Position numbers and translations under genes: made by a program
In this document: positions 35,634 to 44,223 of the stretch, one piece after another
Layout: every line of letters starts with the position of its first letter
Numbering within the stretch: position 1 is the stretch's first letter
NCBI RefSeq assembly: GCF_009857845.1
Contig: NZ_WWEQ01000021.1
Span: forward strand, 1-50,516
DNA length: 50,516 nt
DNA from: Brevibacterium rongguiense
GTDB taxonomy: Bacteria; Actinomycetota; Actinomycetes; Actinomycetales; Brevibacteriaceae
Direction: 5' to 3'
The notes under the pieces: generated by a model
Told to the model about the DNA's origin: nothing
Seen by the model: the letters and a program-made list of their open reading frames with translations, nothing else
Database searches by the model: none

Positions 35634-37424
35634 GTGGCGCGCACCTCGCGGCGCATCAGCAGCCGCCCGATCGTCCTGCGCACCGTGGAGGTGATCGACG
35701 CCTTCGACGTCAGCCCCCACATGCGCCGCGTGCGCCTCGGCGGCCCGCAGCTGGGCGCGTTCGCCTCGAACGGCTTCGACATGCCGCCGTTCGAAAGCGC
35801 CGGCTTCGACGACCACGTCAAGCTGGTCTTCCCCGGCCCCGACGGCAGCCTGCCCCACGCGGGGGAGCAGCTGGAGTACACGTTCGACTGGGAGCGCTCC
35901 GTGCTCGTGGCGTCGCGCGACTACACGGTGCGCAGCGTCGCGCCGGACGGGTTGAGCTTCGACGTCGACTTCGTCCGCCACCCCGGCGGCCTGGCCGCCG
36001 AGTGGGCCGAGGCCGCGCGCCCCGGCGATCCCATCGCGTTCGCCGGCCCCAAGACGTGCGCCGCCATCGACACGGACGCCGCCTTCCACCTCCTCATCGG
36101 CGATGAGACGGCGCTGCCGGCCATGGCGCGCTGGCTCGAGGAGGCGCCCCCGGGTGCCCGCGGCCAGCTCATCATCGAGATCCCGGAGGCCGCGGACCGG
36201 CAGGAGCTCGCCGAGCTCCCGGGTGTCGCCGTCACGTGGCTGGAGCGCGGGACGGCAGAGGCCGGCCACAGCCCGCTCCTGCTCGGGGCCGTCACCGCCC
36301 TGCCCGCGCTGCCGGAGTCGACCTTCGCCTGGTGCGCCGGAGAGGCGCTCACGATCGCGCCCATCCGCCGCCACCTGCGCAACGAGCGCGGGCTGGCGCG
36401 CGAGCACGTCCAGGTGGACGGCTACTGGCGCAGGCCTGCCCCGCCGCGCACCGCCTCGGCCGCGGCCGACGCCGATGCCCAGCCCGCACCCGCGGCCGCT
36501 GGCGCGCCGGCGGCCGCCCGGGCGCCCGGCGCTGAGGACCGCACCGCCGTGCTGTTCCAGGCCCACGAGATGACCGAGCTGCTGGCCCCCATCGTCACCC
36601 GCGCCGCGGTCACGCTGGGCATCGGCGCGCTCGTCGAGGCCGGGCACACCACCCCGACCGCGCTGGCCGCGGCTGTGGGCGCGGACGAGGCGCGCCTGCG
36701 CCCGCTCGTGGCCGCCATGCTGGCGCTGGGCCTGCTGACCGGCACGCCCGAGCGCTTTGCCAATACCGAACTCGGCGGCATCTTCGCCGCCGACGGGGCC
36801 GCGGAGGGGCTCGACCTGCGCGACCCGGTCAGCCGGTCCGCCTACGCGCTCACCGACCTCGTCGACGTCATCGGCGGGGCAGCGCCCGGCAGGTTCGCCC
36901 TCAATCCGAGCGAGCCCGCCGCGCAGGCCCCGCTCGAGCACGCCGCCGAGGCGCTGCTCGAATACCTCGCCGACCCGCTGGCCGCCGCGCAGCCGCTGGC
37001 CGGTGCGGGCTCCATCGTGCTGGCCGGGCGCGGGCTGGGCGTGCTCGAGGCGGCGCTTGCCGCGCGCCCGCAGCCGCCCCAGCTCATGCGCGCCCCCGGC
37101 GCGGGCGCCTGGCCGCAGGCCGCCTGCGCCGTGCTCGTGGGTGCCCTCGAGGGCCTGCCGGATGCCGCGGCCCTCGACCTGCTGCGCGCTGCCCGGGCCA
37201 GTGCTTCCGTGCTCGTGCTCCTCGACTCCACCGCCCACGAGGCGGCCGCCGACGACCACGCCGCCGAGCGGGCCCTTATCAGCCTGGCCAACACCGGGCT
37301 GCCGCTGCGCGAGCGCGCCGAGCTGCGCGAGCTGCTCTCCGCCGCGGGCTACGGCGCCGCCGAGCTCATGGACGTGGGCTGGGGCTTCGGCAGCTACGAC
37401 ACCGTCGTGCGGGCCGATGCCTGA
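35634..37424 (+). CDS. Siderophore-interacting flavoreductase fused to an O-methyltransferase-like domain
   Basis: A 596-residue fusion from GTG 35634 (weak ribosome site; start not certain). Residues 15-265 are a siderophore-interacting protein: FAD motif 'RDYTVR' (95-100), NAD-side 'LLIGDETALPAMARWLE' (153-169) and the C-terminal 'VQVDGYWRRP'. Such enzymes release iron from imported ferric siderophores by reduction. An Ala/Pro linker (about 270-300) follows. Residues 305-380 resemble the winged-helix dimerisation domain of plant-type O-methyltransferases. Residues 455-596 resemble their SAM domain, with 'GRGLG' (465-469) keeping GxGxG. The segment holding the catalytic histidine appears shortened and replaced ('VGALEGLPD'), so methyl transfer may be lost. 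It is first in a five-gene iron operon. Confidence 0.85.
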   Translation: MARTSRRISSRPIVLRTVEVIDAFDVSPHMRRVRLGGPQLGAFASNGFDMPPFESAGFDDHVKLVFPGPDGSLPHAGEQLEYTFDWERSVLVASRDYTVRSVAPDGLSFDVDFVRHPGGLAAEWAEAARPGDPIAFAGPKTCAAIDTDAAFHLLIGDETALPAMARWLEEAPPGARGQLIIEIPEAADRQELAELPGVAVTWLERGTAEAGHSPLLLGAVTALPALPESTFAWCAGEALTIAPIRRHLRNERGLAREHVQVDGYWRRPAPPRTASAAADADAQPAPAAAGAPAAARAPGAEDRTAVLFQAHEMTELLAPIVTRAAVTLGIGALVEAGHTTPTALAAAVGADEARLRPLVAAMLALGLLTGTPERFANTELGGIFAADGAAEGLDLRDPVSRSAYALTDLVDVIGGAAPGRFALNPSEPAAQAPLEHAAEALLEYLADPLAAAQPLAGAGSIVLAGRGLGVLEAALAARPQPPQLMRAPGAGAWPQAACAVLVGALEGLPDAAALDLLRAARASASVLVLLDSTAHEAAADDHAAERALISLANTGLPLRERAELRELLSAAGYGAAELMDVGWGFGSYDTVVRADA

Positions 37425-38559
37425 GCCCGCTGGCACCGCCGCGCCCGGAGCGCCCGGCGCGGCGGTGAACAGCCGTGCGACCGTGTCGGTCACCCCGCCC
37501 CCCGCATCCGCAACCGCGGACGATGCCCGGACCGCCGTCGCGGCGCTCGAGGCCCGCACCGCCGTGCCGCGCAGGATCTGGCCGGGCGTTGCCGCCCTCG
37601 CCGCGGGCCTGGTCGTGCTGTGCTGCGCGAGCCTCATCGTGGGCGCCCAGCCGCTGAGCGCCGGCGAGGTGCTGGCCGTCTTCCAGGGCCGCGGCGGCTC
37701 CGAGGCCACCGCGCTCGTGTGGGAGTACCGCCTCCCGCGCACCATCGTCGCGATCGTCGTGGGCGCAGCCCTCGGCACCGCCGGGGCGCTCATCCAGGCC
37801 TTCACCCGCAACCCGCTGGCCGACCCCGGCATCATCGGCATCAACGCCGGCTCCGCGCTCGCCGTCACCCTGTGCGTGGCCTTCGCCGGGATGGGCGCCA
37901 CCGGTGTGCTCATGTGGCCGGCGTTCGGCGGGGCGCTGCTGGCCACCCTGGCCGTCATGCTCGTGGCCGGCAGCGGCCGCGCGGCGGCCAACCCCCTGCG
38001 CATCACGCTGGCCGGCGTCGCCCTGGCCGCCGTCCTCTCCGGGATCGGCGAGGCTATCCGCCTGACGAACGCGGCGACGTTCGACCGGATGCGCCAGTGG
38101 GCCGCGGGCTCGGCGGCCGGCCGCGATCTGGGCGACCTCGCCCAGGTGGCCCCGGCGCTGCTCGTGGGGATCGCCATCGCCCTGCTCCTCGCCCGCGCGC
38201 TCAACGCCATGGCCCTCGGCGACGACCTCGCCGCGGCCGTGGGCGTCAACGTGCGCCTCGTGCGCCTGGCCACCGTGGGCGCGGTCGCGCTGCTCGTGGG
38301 CGGTGCCGTGGCGGTCTGCGGGCCCATCGGCTTCATCGGGCTCATGGTGCCCCACGCCTGCCGGCTCATCGTCGGCAACGACCAGCGCCGCGTCATCCCG
38401 CTCTCCCTGCTCGCGGCGCCCGTCATCATGCTCGGCTCCGACGTCCTCTCCCGGGTCATCCTGCCCGGGCGCGAGGTGCCCGTGGGCGTCGTCACCGCGT
38501 TCGTGGGCGCCCCCGTGCTCATCGCGCTCGTGACCCGCAGGAAGGTGTTCGCGCTGTGA
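37417..38559 (+). CDS. Iron-siderophore ABC transporter permease (FecCD family), first subunit
   Basis: A 380-residue membrane protein whose ATG lies eight bases inside the end of the fusion gene. After a 50-residue Ala/Thr/Pro N-terminal extension come about 9-10 membrane helices. FecCD motifs are clear: 'EYRLPRTIVAIVVGAALGTAGALIQAFTRNPLADPGIIGINAGSA' in pieces (e.g. 'RNPLADPGIIG'), and 'GPIGFIGLMVPHACRL' near residue 305. It pairs with the next permease to form the channel for ferric siderophore import. Confidence 0.95.
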   Translation: MPEPAGTAAPGAPGAAVNSRATVSVTPPPASATADDARTAVAALEARTAVPRRIWPGVAALAAGLVVLCCASLIVGAQPLSAGEVLAVFQGRGGSEATALVWEYRLPRTIVAIVVGAALGTAGALIQAFTRNPLADPGIIGINAGSALAVTLCVAFAGMGATGVLMWPAFGGALLATLAVMLVAGSGRAAANPLRITLAGVALAAVLSGIGEAIRLTNAATFDRMRQWAAGSAAGRDLGDLAQVAPALLVGIAIALLLARALNAMALGDDLAAAVGVNVRLVRLATVGAVALLVGGAVAVCGPIGFIGLMVPHACRLIVGNDQRRVIPLSLLAAPVIMLGSDVLSRVILPGREVPVGVVTAFVGAPVLIALVTRRKVFAL

Positions 38560-39650
38560 GCGCCCCCACCGCCCGGCCCGTCGCGCCCACCCCTGCCGCG
38601 CAGGCCTCAGAGCGCGGGCGCCCGCGCACCCTGACACTGCGCGGGCCGATCTCCGGCCGGATCCGCGTGCGCACTCTGGTCGTGTGCGCGGCCCTGGCGC
38701 TGGCGATCCTCGCCGCCGCGTTCCTCGCCCTCATGATCGGGGAGAAGACGTTCGCCCCGGGCCGTGTGCTCTCCGCGCTGAGCGGGCACGGCTCGCGCCT
38801 CGAGTCGCTCTTCATCGTCCAGTGGCGCCTGCCCCGAGTGGTCGGGGCGATCGTCTTCGGGGCCATGCTCGGGGTGTCCGGGGCGATCTTCCAGACGATC
38901 ACCCGCAACCCGCTGGGCAGCCCGGACATCATCGGCTTCTCCGCCGGCGCCTACACCGGCGGGCTGCTCGTCATCCTCTTCGTCTCCAGCGGCTACTACG
39001 CCGTGGCCGGCGGCGCGGTGGCCGGCGGCCTCGCGGTCGCCGCGATCATCTTCGCGCTCGCCCGCGGCGGCAGCCTGCAGGGCTTCCGCCTCATCGTGGT
39101 GGGCATCGGCGTCACCGCCATGCTCGCGAGCATCGACACGTGGTTCCGGCTCACCTCCGATGTCGACATCGCACTCGTCGCCGCGACCTGGGGCGTGGGC
39201 TCGCTCAACGGCCTCGACGTCGAGTTCTCCGGCCCCGCGATGGTGACCGGCGCGGTGTTCCTGCTCGTGGCGGGCCTGCTCTCGCGCAGGCTGGCCCAGC
39301 TGGACCTCGGCGATGACCAGGCCACCGCCTCGGGCTCGGATCCCGGGGCCACCCGCGTGCTCGGCATCGTCGTGGGCGTCGTGCTCGTGGCCATCGCGAC
39401 CTCGGCCACCGGGCCGATTGCGTTCGTGGCGCTGGCCGCCCCGCAGATCGGCCGGCGCCTGGCCGGGGCCGTGGGGGCGCCCATGCTGCCGGCGGGCCTC
39501 GTGGGCGCGCTCATCCTGCTGCTCGCGGACATGCTCGCCCAGCACGCGATCCCGGGCATCCAGCTGCCCGCCGGCGTCGTCACCGTCGCGGTGGGCGGCG
39601 TCTACCTGCTCAGCGTCATCATCACGGAGAACAAGAGGGGGACCCTGTGA
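38556..39650 (+). CDS. Iron-siderophore ABC transporter permease (FecCD family), second subunit
   Basis: A 364-residue permease whose GTG overlaps the previous stop (GTGA). It has a hydrophilic N-terminus of about 40 residues, then 9-10 helices. Motifs are 'WRLPRVVGAIVFGAMLGVSG', 'TRNPLGSPDIIGFSAGAY' and 'GPIAFVALAAPQIGRRL'. Heterodimeric FecCD pairs like this are usual in catecholate and hydroxamate importers. It overlaps the ATPase gene by four bases. Confidence 0.95.
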   Translation: MSAPTARPVAPTPAAQASERGRPRTLTLRGPISGRIRVRTLVVCAALALAILAAAFLALMIGEKTFAPGRVLSALSGHGSRLESLFIVQWRLPRVVGAIVFGAMLGVSGAIFQTITRNPLGSPDIIGFSAGAYTGGLLVILFVSSGYYAVAGGAVAGGLAVAAIIFALARGGSLQGFRLIVVGIGVTAMLASIDTWFRLTSDVDIALVAATWGVGSLNGLDVEFSGPAMVTGAVFLLVAGLLSRRLAQLDLGDDQATASGSDPGATRVLGIVVGVVLVAIATSATGPIAFVALAAPQIGRRLAGAVGAPMLPAGLVGALILLLADMLAQHAIPGIQLPAGVVTVAVGGVYLLSVIITENKRGTL

Positions 39651-40591
39651 CGGCCCAGGACACGGCGGCGCAAAGGCCCGCGGCGGAGACCGGCACGGTG
39701 CCGGCCATCCTCGGGCAGGGCCTCACCCTGGCCTACGACCGGCGCGCGATCGTCGAGGGCCTGAGTGTCGAGGTGCCCGCCGGCTCCTTCACCGTCGTCA
39801 TCGGGCCCAACGCGTGCGGCAAGTCCACGCTGCTGCGCGCCATGTCGAAGCTGCTGGCCCCGCAGACGGGCACCGTGCTGCTCGACGGGACGGACATCGC
39901 CACGCTCAGGGCCAAGGAGGTCGCCAAGCGGCTGGGCCTGCTGTCCCAGTCCGCGCTCGTGCCCGCCGGGATCACGGTCATGGACCTCGTGGGCCGCGGG
40001 CGGTACGCCCACCAGTCGCTGCTCTCGCGCTGGTCGAAGGCCGACGAGGACGCGGTCGGCCACGCGCTCGCGGCCACCGGGATGGCGGAGCTGGCCGACC
40101 GGCTCGTCGACGAGCTCTCCGGTGGCCAGCGCCAGCGCGCGTGGGTCGCGATGGCCCTGGCCCAGCAGTCGCCCATCCTCCTGCTCGACGAGCCCACGAC
40201 GTTCCTCGACATCCGCCACCAGCTGGGCCTCATGGACCTCTTCGCGGGCCTCAACGCCGAGGGCCGCACGCTCGTGGCCGTGGTCCACGACATCAACCAC
40301 GCCGTGCAGTACGCGACGAACCTCGTCGTCATGGCCGACGGGCAGATCGTCGCGCAGGGCCCGCCCGCCCAGGTGGTCACCCCCGAGCTCCTGCGCGAGG
40401 TCTTCGGCATCACCGCGGCCATCGTCGAGGACCCCGTCAACGGCGGGCCCCTCGTCGTCCCGGCCCACGGCGGCCACGGCCGGCGCACCGGCGCCGGCGA
40501 GCCCGGCCCGGCCCGCGCCTCGGCGGCGGAGGGCGTCGCCCCCAGCCCGCAGGAGCACCCGGGCCCCCATAGCCTCACCACTGACCAGTAG
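39647..40591 (+). CDS. Iron-siderophore ABC transporter ATP-binding protein (FecE/FepC family)
   Basis: A 314-residue ATPase from GTG 39647, overlapping the permease stop. It has Walker A 'GPNACGKST' (53-61), a Q-loop 'LGLLSQSALVP', signature 'ELSGGQRQRAW', Walker B 'PILLLDEPTTFLD' and the switch histidine in 'VAVVHDINHAV'. It ends in a 45-residue Gly/Pro/His-containing tail beyond the usual length (about 260). It powers the two preceding permeases. Confidence 0.96.
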   Translation: MTAQDTAAQRPAAETGTVPAILGQGLTLAYDRRAIVEGLSVEVPAGSFTVVIGPNACGKSTLLRAMSKLLAPQTGTVLLDGTDIATLRAKEVAKRLGLLSQSALVPAGITVMDLVGRGRYAHQSLLSRWSKADEDAVGHALAATGMAELADRLVDELSGGQRQRAWVAMALAQQSPILLLDEPTTFLDIRHQLGLMDLFAGLNAEGRTLVAVVHDINHAVQYATNLVVMADGQIVAQGPPAQVVTPELLREVFGITAAIVEDPVNGGPLVVPAHGGHGRRTGAGEPGPARASAAEGVAPSPQEHPGPHSLTTDQ

Positions 40592-40618
40592 AAGAAGATA
40601 GAGAGAGGACACTCCGAT

Positions 40619-41605
40619 ATGACGCTGAGCAGGAACAAGGTGCTCGCACCGCTTGCCGCGCTGCTGATCGCGGCCCTGGCGCTGCTGGCCGGCTGCGGTT
40701 CGAGCGGCTCCGAGGACAAGGGCGGCGAATCGTCGGCCGCGACGCGGACCGTCAAGGACGCCGCGGGCAACGAGGTGCAGGTGCCCGAGGACCCGCAGAA
40801 GGTCGTCTCGCTGCACTACGCCGCGACCCAGTCCGTCTACGATCTGGGCGTCAACCTCGTGGGCCAGGGCATCTTCGAAGAGGGCGCCATGACCAAGGAG
40901 ATCCAGGACAAGATCGGCGACGTGCCCGTCGTCACGACCCAGGACGAGGTCCAGGTCGAGAAGGTCGCCCAGCTCGAGCCCGACCTCATCCTCGCGCCGA
41001 ACACCACGTCCGATGACGTGCTCAAGCAGCTGCGCGAGATCGGCCCCGTGTACGTGTGGACCCTGCGCGGCGACGACCGCGCCAACTGGGAGCAGCGCGT
41101 CGAGGAGGTCGCGGACGCGACGAACAAGACGGACAAGTACAAGGAGCTCAAGGACCAGTTCTCCAAGCGCCAGCAGGACATGGCCAGCCAGTACAAGGAC
41201 GTCATCTCCGGCAAGTCCGTGGGCGTCGTCGATGCCTTCGAGGACAACAACTTCTACGCCTGGGGCGAGAAGAACATGACCGGCACGCTCCTCACCCCGC
41301 TGGGCTTCACCTGGTCGAAGGATGAGAACGCCGCGGTCAAGGACGAGAAGGAGCCGGAGAAGGACGTCTCGAACGAGAAGATCGGCTCCGTCCTGGGCGA
41401 TGCCGACGTGATCTTCCACGTCTCGACCGAGCAGGGCAAGACGACCGCACCGGTCGAGGCGCTCATGAAGACCTCGCTGTACAAGAACCTCAAGGCGGTC
41501 AAGGCCGGCAACAACTTCCCGATCGGCAAGACGACGATCGCCGGGTTCTCCGATGCGAACTACTCGCTCGACCAGATCGAGGCGGGCCTCAAGAAGATGA
41601 AGTAA
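40619..41605 (+). CDS. Iron-siderophore ABC transporter substrate-binding lipoprotein
   Basis: A 328-residue protein. The signal peptide ends in the lipobox LLAGC with the lipidated C26, followed by a Gly/Ser/Glu linker and a FecB/FepB-type (periplasmic binding protein class III) fold: 'VVSLHYAATQSVYDLGVNLVG', 'VEKVAQLEPDLILAP' and 'NFYAWGEKNMTGTLL'. It binds the ferric siderophore at the outer face of the membrane and delivers it to the permeases. It lies 27 bases after the ATPase gene with its own AGAGAGGA ribosome site, the last gene of the operon. Confidence 0.95.
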   Translation: MTLSRNKVLAPLAALLIAALALLAGCGSSGSEDKGGESSAATRTVKDAAGNEVQVPEDPQKVVSLHYAATQSVYDLGVNLVGQGIFEEGAMTKEIQDKIGDVPVVTTQDEVQVEKVAQLEPDLILAPNTTSDDVLKQLREIGPVYVWTLRGDDRANWEQRVEEVADATNKTDKYKELKDQFSKRQQDMASQYKDVISGKSVGVVDAFEDNNFYAWGEKNMTGTLLTPLGFTWSKDENAAVKDEKEPEKDVSNEKIGSVLGDADVIFHVSTEQGKTTAPVEALMKTSLYKNLKAVKAGNNFPIGKTTIAGFSDANYSLDQIEAGLKKMK

Positions 41606-41654
41606 GCGCTCACGCGCTCGGCCGGCCGCATCCGCGCGGTCAGGTTGGCGGGCG

Positions 41655-41680
41655 GCTCCCACTCCGGTTCGGAGGGGAGC
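41655..41680. terminator. Terminator after the siderophore operon
   Basis: Stem GCTCCC/GGGAGC (41655-41660, 41675-41680) continued after one bulged A by CTCC/GGAG, loop GGTTC. It lies between the converging binding-protein and HhH-GPD genes. Confidence 0.65.
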
Positions 41681-41701
41681 GGCCCGCTCGCATGTTGGGG
41701 C

Positions 41702-42310
41702 TCAGCGGCCCGCGTCCGCCTTCGCCTGCTTGGCGGCGGCCTTGGCCGCCTGCTTGTTCGCCCGCACCCGGTCCAGGGTCGCTGCGTCGCGGACATCGGC
41801 GATGGAGTTGAGCGAGTCGTCCGGGCCGTAGCCGCCGGCGGCCGCGCGCCAGCCGTCTGCCCGCAGTCCGAACTGCTTGCCGAGCAGGGCCAGGAAGATC
41901 TGCGCCTTCTGCCTGCCGAAGCCGGGCAGCGCCTGGAGGCGGCGCAGGATCTGCGGCCCCGTGGGTTCCGTGCCGTTTGCGTTCGGGGCCGTCCACACGT
42001 TCTCCGCCCGGCCGTCGTAGTCGTCCACGAGGGCCTGGGCGAGTGCTTGGACGCGCGTGGCCATGGAGCCGGGGAACCGGTGGACGGCCGGGGTCTGCTT
42101 GAAGGCCGCGAGGAAGTCCTCCGGGTCCGTGCCGGCCACGGAGGCGGGGGTGAGGCCGCCGAGGCGGGTGTTGAGTTTGGCCGGTCCCGCGAACGCCGTC
42201 TCCATGGAGATCTGCTGGTCGAGCAGCATGCCCACCATGAGAGCGAAGGGATTGCGGGCCAGCAGCTCGTCGGCCTGCGGGTCCGTCGAGAGGTAGAGGT
42301 GAGTCGTCAT
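41702..42310 (-). CDS. HhH-GPD-type base-excision repair protein
   Basis: A 202-residue protein with the endonuclease III/AlkA-like fold: 'PFALMVGMLLDQQISMETAFAGP' at the start and the helix-hairpin-helix 'LQALPGFGRQKAQIFLALLG' near residue 130, with a basic Lys/Ala tail. The C-terminal Fe-S cluster cysteines of endonuclease III are absent. The family is common in actinobacteria as 'HhH-GPD-type base excision DNA repair protein', but the damaged base it acts on is not established. A CACAAT hexamer sits exactly six bases before the ATG. Confidence 0.9.
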   Translation of the reverse strand: MTTHLYLSTDPQADELLARNPFALMVGMLLDQQISMETAFAGPAKLNTRLGGLTPASVAGTDPEDFLAAFKQTPAVHRFPGSMATRVQALAQALVDDYDGRAENVWTAPNANGTEPTGPQILRRLQALPGFGRQKAQIFLALLGKQFGLRADGWRAAAGGYGPDDSLNSIADVRDAATLDRVRANKQAAKAAAKQAKADAGR

Positions 42311-42316
42311 GGCTCG

Positions 42317-42322
42317 ATTGTG
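42317..42322 (-). promoter_or_regulatory. -10 element for a leaderless HhH-GPD transcript
   Basis: CACAAT on the minus strand, six bases before the ATG at 42310. Same hexamer and spacing as at lpdA and DUF4245. Confidence 0.45.
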
Positions 42323-42502
42323 CCGGATGGCTGGTTGGGCCTGAGGTACCACGTGGACAATCGCCCCCGAGCAAGTATCGTTTGGCGGAAGACCCCGGAA
42401 CGATCCCTGGCGGAAGCCACATCGCCGGGGTTTCGTTCTTGCCCAGCCGTGCCCTGCCGCGCCCCTCGGAATAATTGAACTATCAACCAGGTTGTGTGCG
42501 GC

Positions 42503-43552
42503 ATGAAGGCATTCGGATTCTTGAGCTTCGGCCACTACGGTCACGGGCGCGGCCCCGGCGACCCCACCGCCGGCCAGTCGCTGCACGAGGCGGTCGACCT
42601 GGCGCAGGCGGCGGATGAGATGGGCGTCAACGGCGCCTACTTCCGTGTCCACCACTTCGCCCGGCAGTCCGCCTCGCCCATGCCGCTGCTGGCCGCAATC
42701 GCGGCGCGCACGCAGCGCATCGAGGTGGGCACGGGCGTCATCGACATGCGCTACGAAAACCCGCTCTACCTGGCTGAGGAGGCGGCGCAGCTCGACCTGC
42801 TGGCCGATCAGCGGGTGGCGCTCGGCGTCAGCCGCGGCAGCCCGGAGCCGGCGCTGCGCGGCTGGGAGGCGTTCGGCTACACGGGCTCGCAAGATCCCCG
42901 CGGGGCGGACCTCGCACGCGCGAAGTTTGGCGAGTTCATGTCGGCGATCCGCGGTGAGGGCATGGCACAGGCCGATCCCGCCCAGTTCGGCCGCCCGGGC
43001 CTGCTGCGGGTCGAACCGCAGTCCGAGGGGCTCGACCGCCGCATCTGGTGGGGCGCCGGCACGCGGGAGACCGCCGAGTGGGCGGCCGCGCAGGGCGTCA
43101 ACCTCATGAGTTCGACGCTGCTCACGGAGGCCACCGGCGATTCGTTTGCCGATCTCCAGCGCGAGCAGATCGACCGCTACCGCGCGGCGTGGAAGGCCGC
43201 GGGCCACGACTGGGCGCCGCGCGTGTCCGTCAGCCGCAGCGTCTTCCCCATCCTCACGGACGAGGACCGGCTCATGTACGGCATGCAGGGCGAGGACGAC
43301 CAGGTGGGCATCATCGACGGCTTCCGCTCGACATTCGGCAAGACGTACGCGGGGGAGCCGGACCGTCTCATCGAGGAGCTGCGCGCCGACGCCGCCGTCG
43401 AGGCCGCGGACACGCTCTTCCTGACCATCCCTTCGCAGTTGGGGGTCCAGTTCAACGCTCGGCTCCTCCAGGGCTTCGCGGAGCACGTCGCCCCGGCGCT
43501 CGGATGGAAGCCGAACACAGAGGGCCCCGTCCAGGGCGATCCGGTGGGCTGA
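42503..43552 (+). CDS. LLM-class flavin-dependent oxidoreductase (luciferase-like)
   Basis: A 349-residue protein from ATG 42503. GTG 42494, three codons upstream, is possible because TATCAA lies seven bases before it. The TIM-barrel bacterial luciferase family is shown by 'FRVHHFARQSASPMPLLAAIAARTQRIEVGTGVIDMRYENPLYLAEE' in pieces (e.g. 'VHHFARQ', 'IEVGTGV'), 'RVALGVSRGSPEPA' and 'RIWWGAGTRETAEWAA'. Members use FMN or F420 to oxidise varied substrates; the substrate here is unknown. An inverted repeat CAACC-A-GGTTG (42484-42494) lies at the start region. Confidence 0.9.
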   Translation: MKAFGFLSFGHYGHGRGPGDPTAGQSLHEAVDLAQAADEMGVNGAYFRVHHFARQSASPMPLLAAIAARTQRIEVGTGVIDMRYENPLYLAEEAAQLDLLADQRVALGVSRGSPEPALRGWEAFGYTGSQDPRGADLARAKFGEFMSAIRGEGMAQADPAQFGRPGLLRVEPQSEGLDRRIWWGAGTRETAEWAAAQGVNLMSSTLLTEATGDSFADLQREQIDRYRAAWKAAGHDWAPRVSVSRSVFPILTDEDRLMYGMQGEDDQVGIIDGFRSTFGKTYAGEPDRLIEELRADAAVEAADTLFLTIPSQLGVQFNARLLQGFAEHVAPALGWKPNTEGPVQGDPVG

Positions 43553-43681
43553 GCGAGTCCAGCGGCTGCACTGGACGCCGCCCGCGCCGGCGGCTGCACC
43601 GGCCGTCACACGGCACTGCGCCCGCGCTAGGCTGAACCAGCCGCGCGGGCGCACCCGCAGCAGCCAACGACCGGGGGAGAC

Positions 43682-44188
43682 ATGGCCTACCACGCAGACT
43701 CAGCGGATCTCACGCGCAAGGAGATCCTGACCTGGGACGACTTCGGGCGCTCGGCGCGCGAACTCGCCCAGACCATCGCCGATGACCCCTTCGAGCCGGA
43801 GATCGTCATCGCGATCGCCCGCGGCGGCCTGCTGCCGGCCGGCGCGCTGTCCTACGCGCTGGGCCTCAAGCTCGCCGATGCCATCAACGTCGAGTTCTAC
43901 ACCGACGTGCACGAGACCCTGCCGGATCCCGTGCTGCTCGAGCCCATGCTCGACGCCGAGGCGATCAAGGGCAAGCGCCTCCTCGTCGTCGACGACGTGG
44001 CCGACTCGGGGCGCACCTTGGCGCTCGTGCTGGAGCTGCTGGCCAACCTGGGCGCCGATCCGCGCTCCGCGGTCATCTACGCGAAGTCCGCCTCCGTCGT
44101 GGACCCGGACTTCGTGTGGAAGCGCACGGACGAGTGGATCGTCTTCCCGTGGTCCGCCGAGCCGCCGGTGGGGAAGACGCAGGACTGA
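43682..44188 (+). CDS. Phosphoribosyltransferase (purine salvage type)
   Basis: A 168-residue type I PRTase. ATG 43682 follows GGGGGAG, with a likely -10 TAGGCT at 43628. The PRPP-binding motif 'RLLVVDDVADSGRTL' (about residues 99-113) and an N-terminal 'IVIAIARGGLLPAGALSYAL' are visible. The closing 'WIVFPWS' is typical of xanthine/hypoxanthine-guanine PRTases of the Gpt type. Exact base specificity cannot be read. Confidence 0.88.
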   Translation: MAYHADSADLTRKEILTWDDFGRSARELAQTIADDPFEPEIVIAIARGGLLPAGALSYALGLKLADAINVEFYTDVHETLPDPVLLEPMLDAEAIKGKRLLVVDDVADSGRTLALVLELLANLGADPRSAVIYAKSASVVDPDFVWKRTDEWIVFPWSAEPPVGKTQD

Positions 44189-44193
44189 GCCTC

Positions 44194-44212
44194 CACCGCC
44201 TCGGGGGCGGTG
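44194..44212. terminator. Short hairpin between the PRTase and heme oxygenase genes
   Basis: 7-bp arms CACCGCC (44194-44200) / GGCGGTG (44206-44212) with a 5-base loop between converging 3' ends. Confidence 0.5.
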
Positions 44213-44223
44213 CCGCGCTTCCC

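Noticed and set aside
42484..42502. GTG 42494 as start of the LLM oxidoreductase
   Set aside because: It would add only three residues before the usual family start 'MKAFGFLSFG'; kept as an alternative because TATCAA is seven bases upstream.
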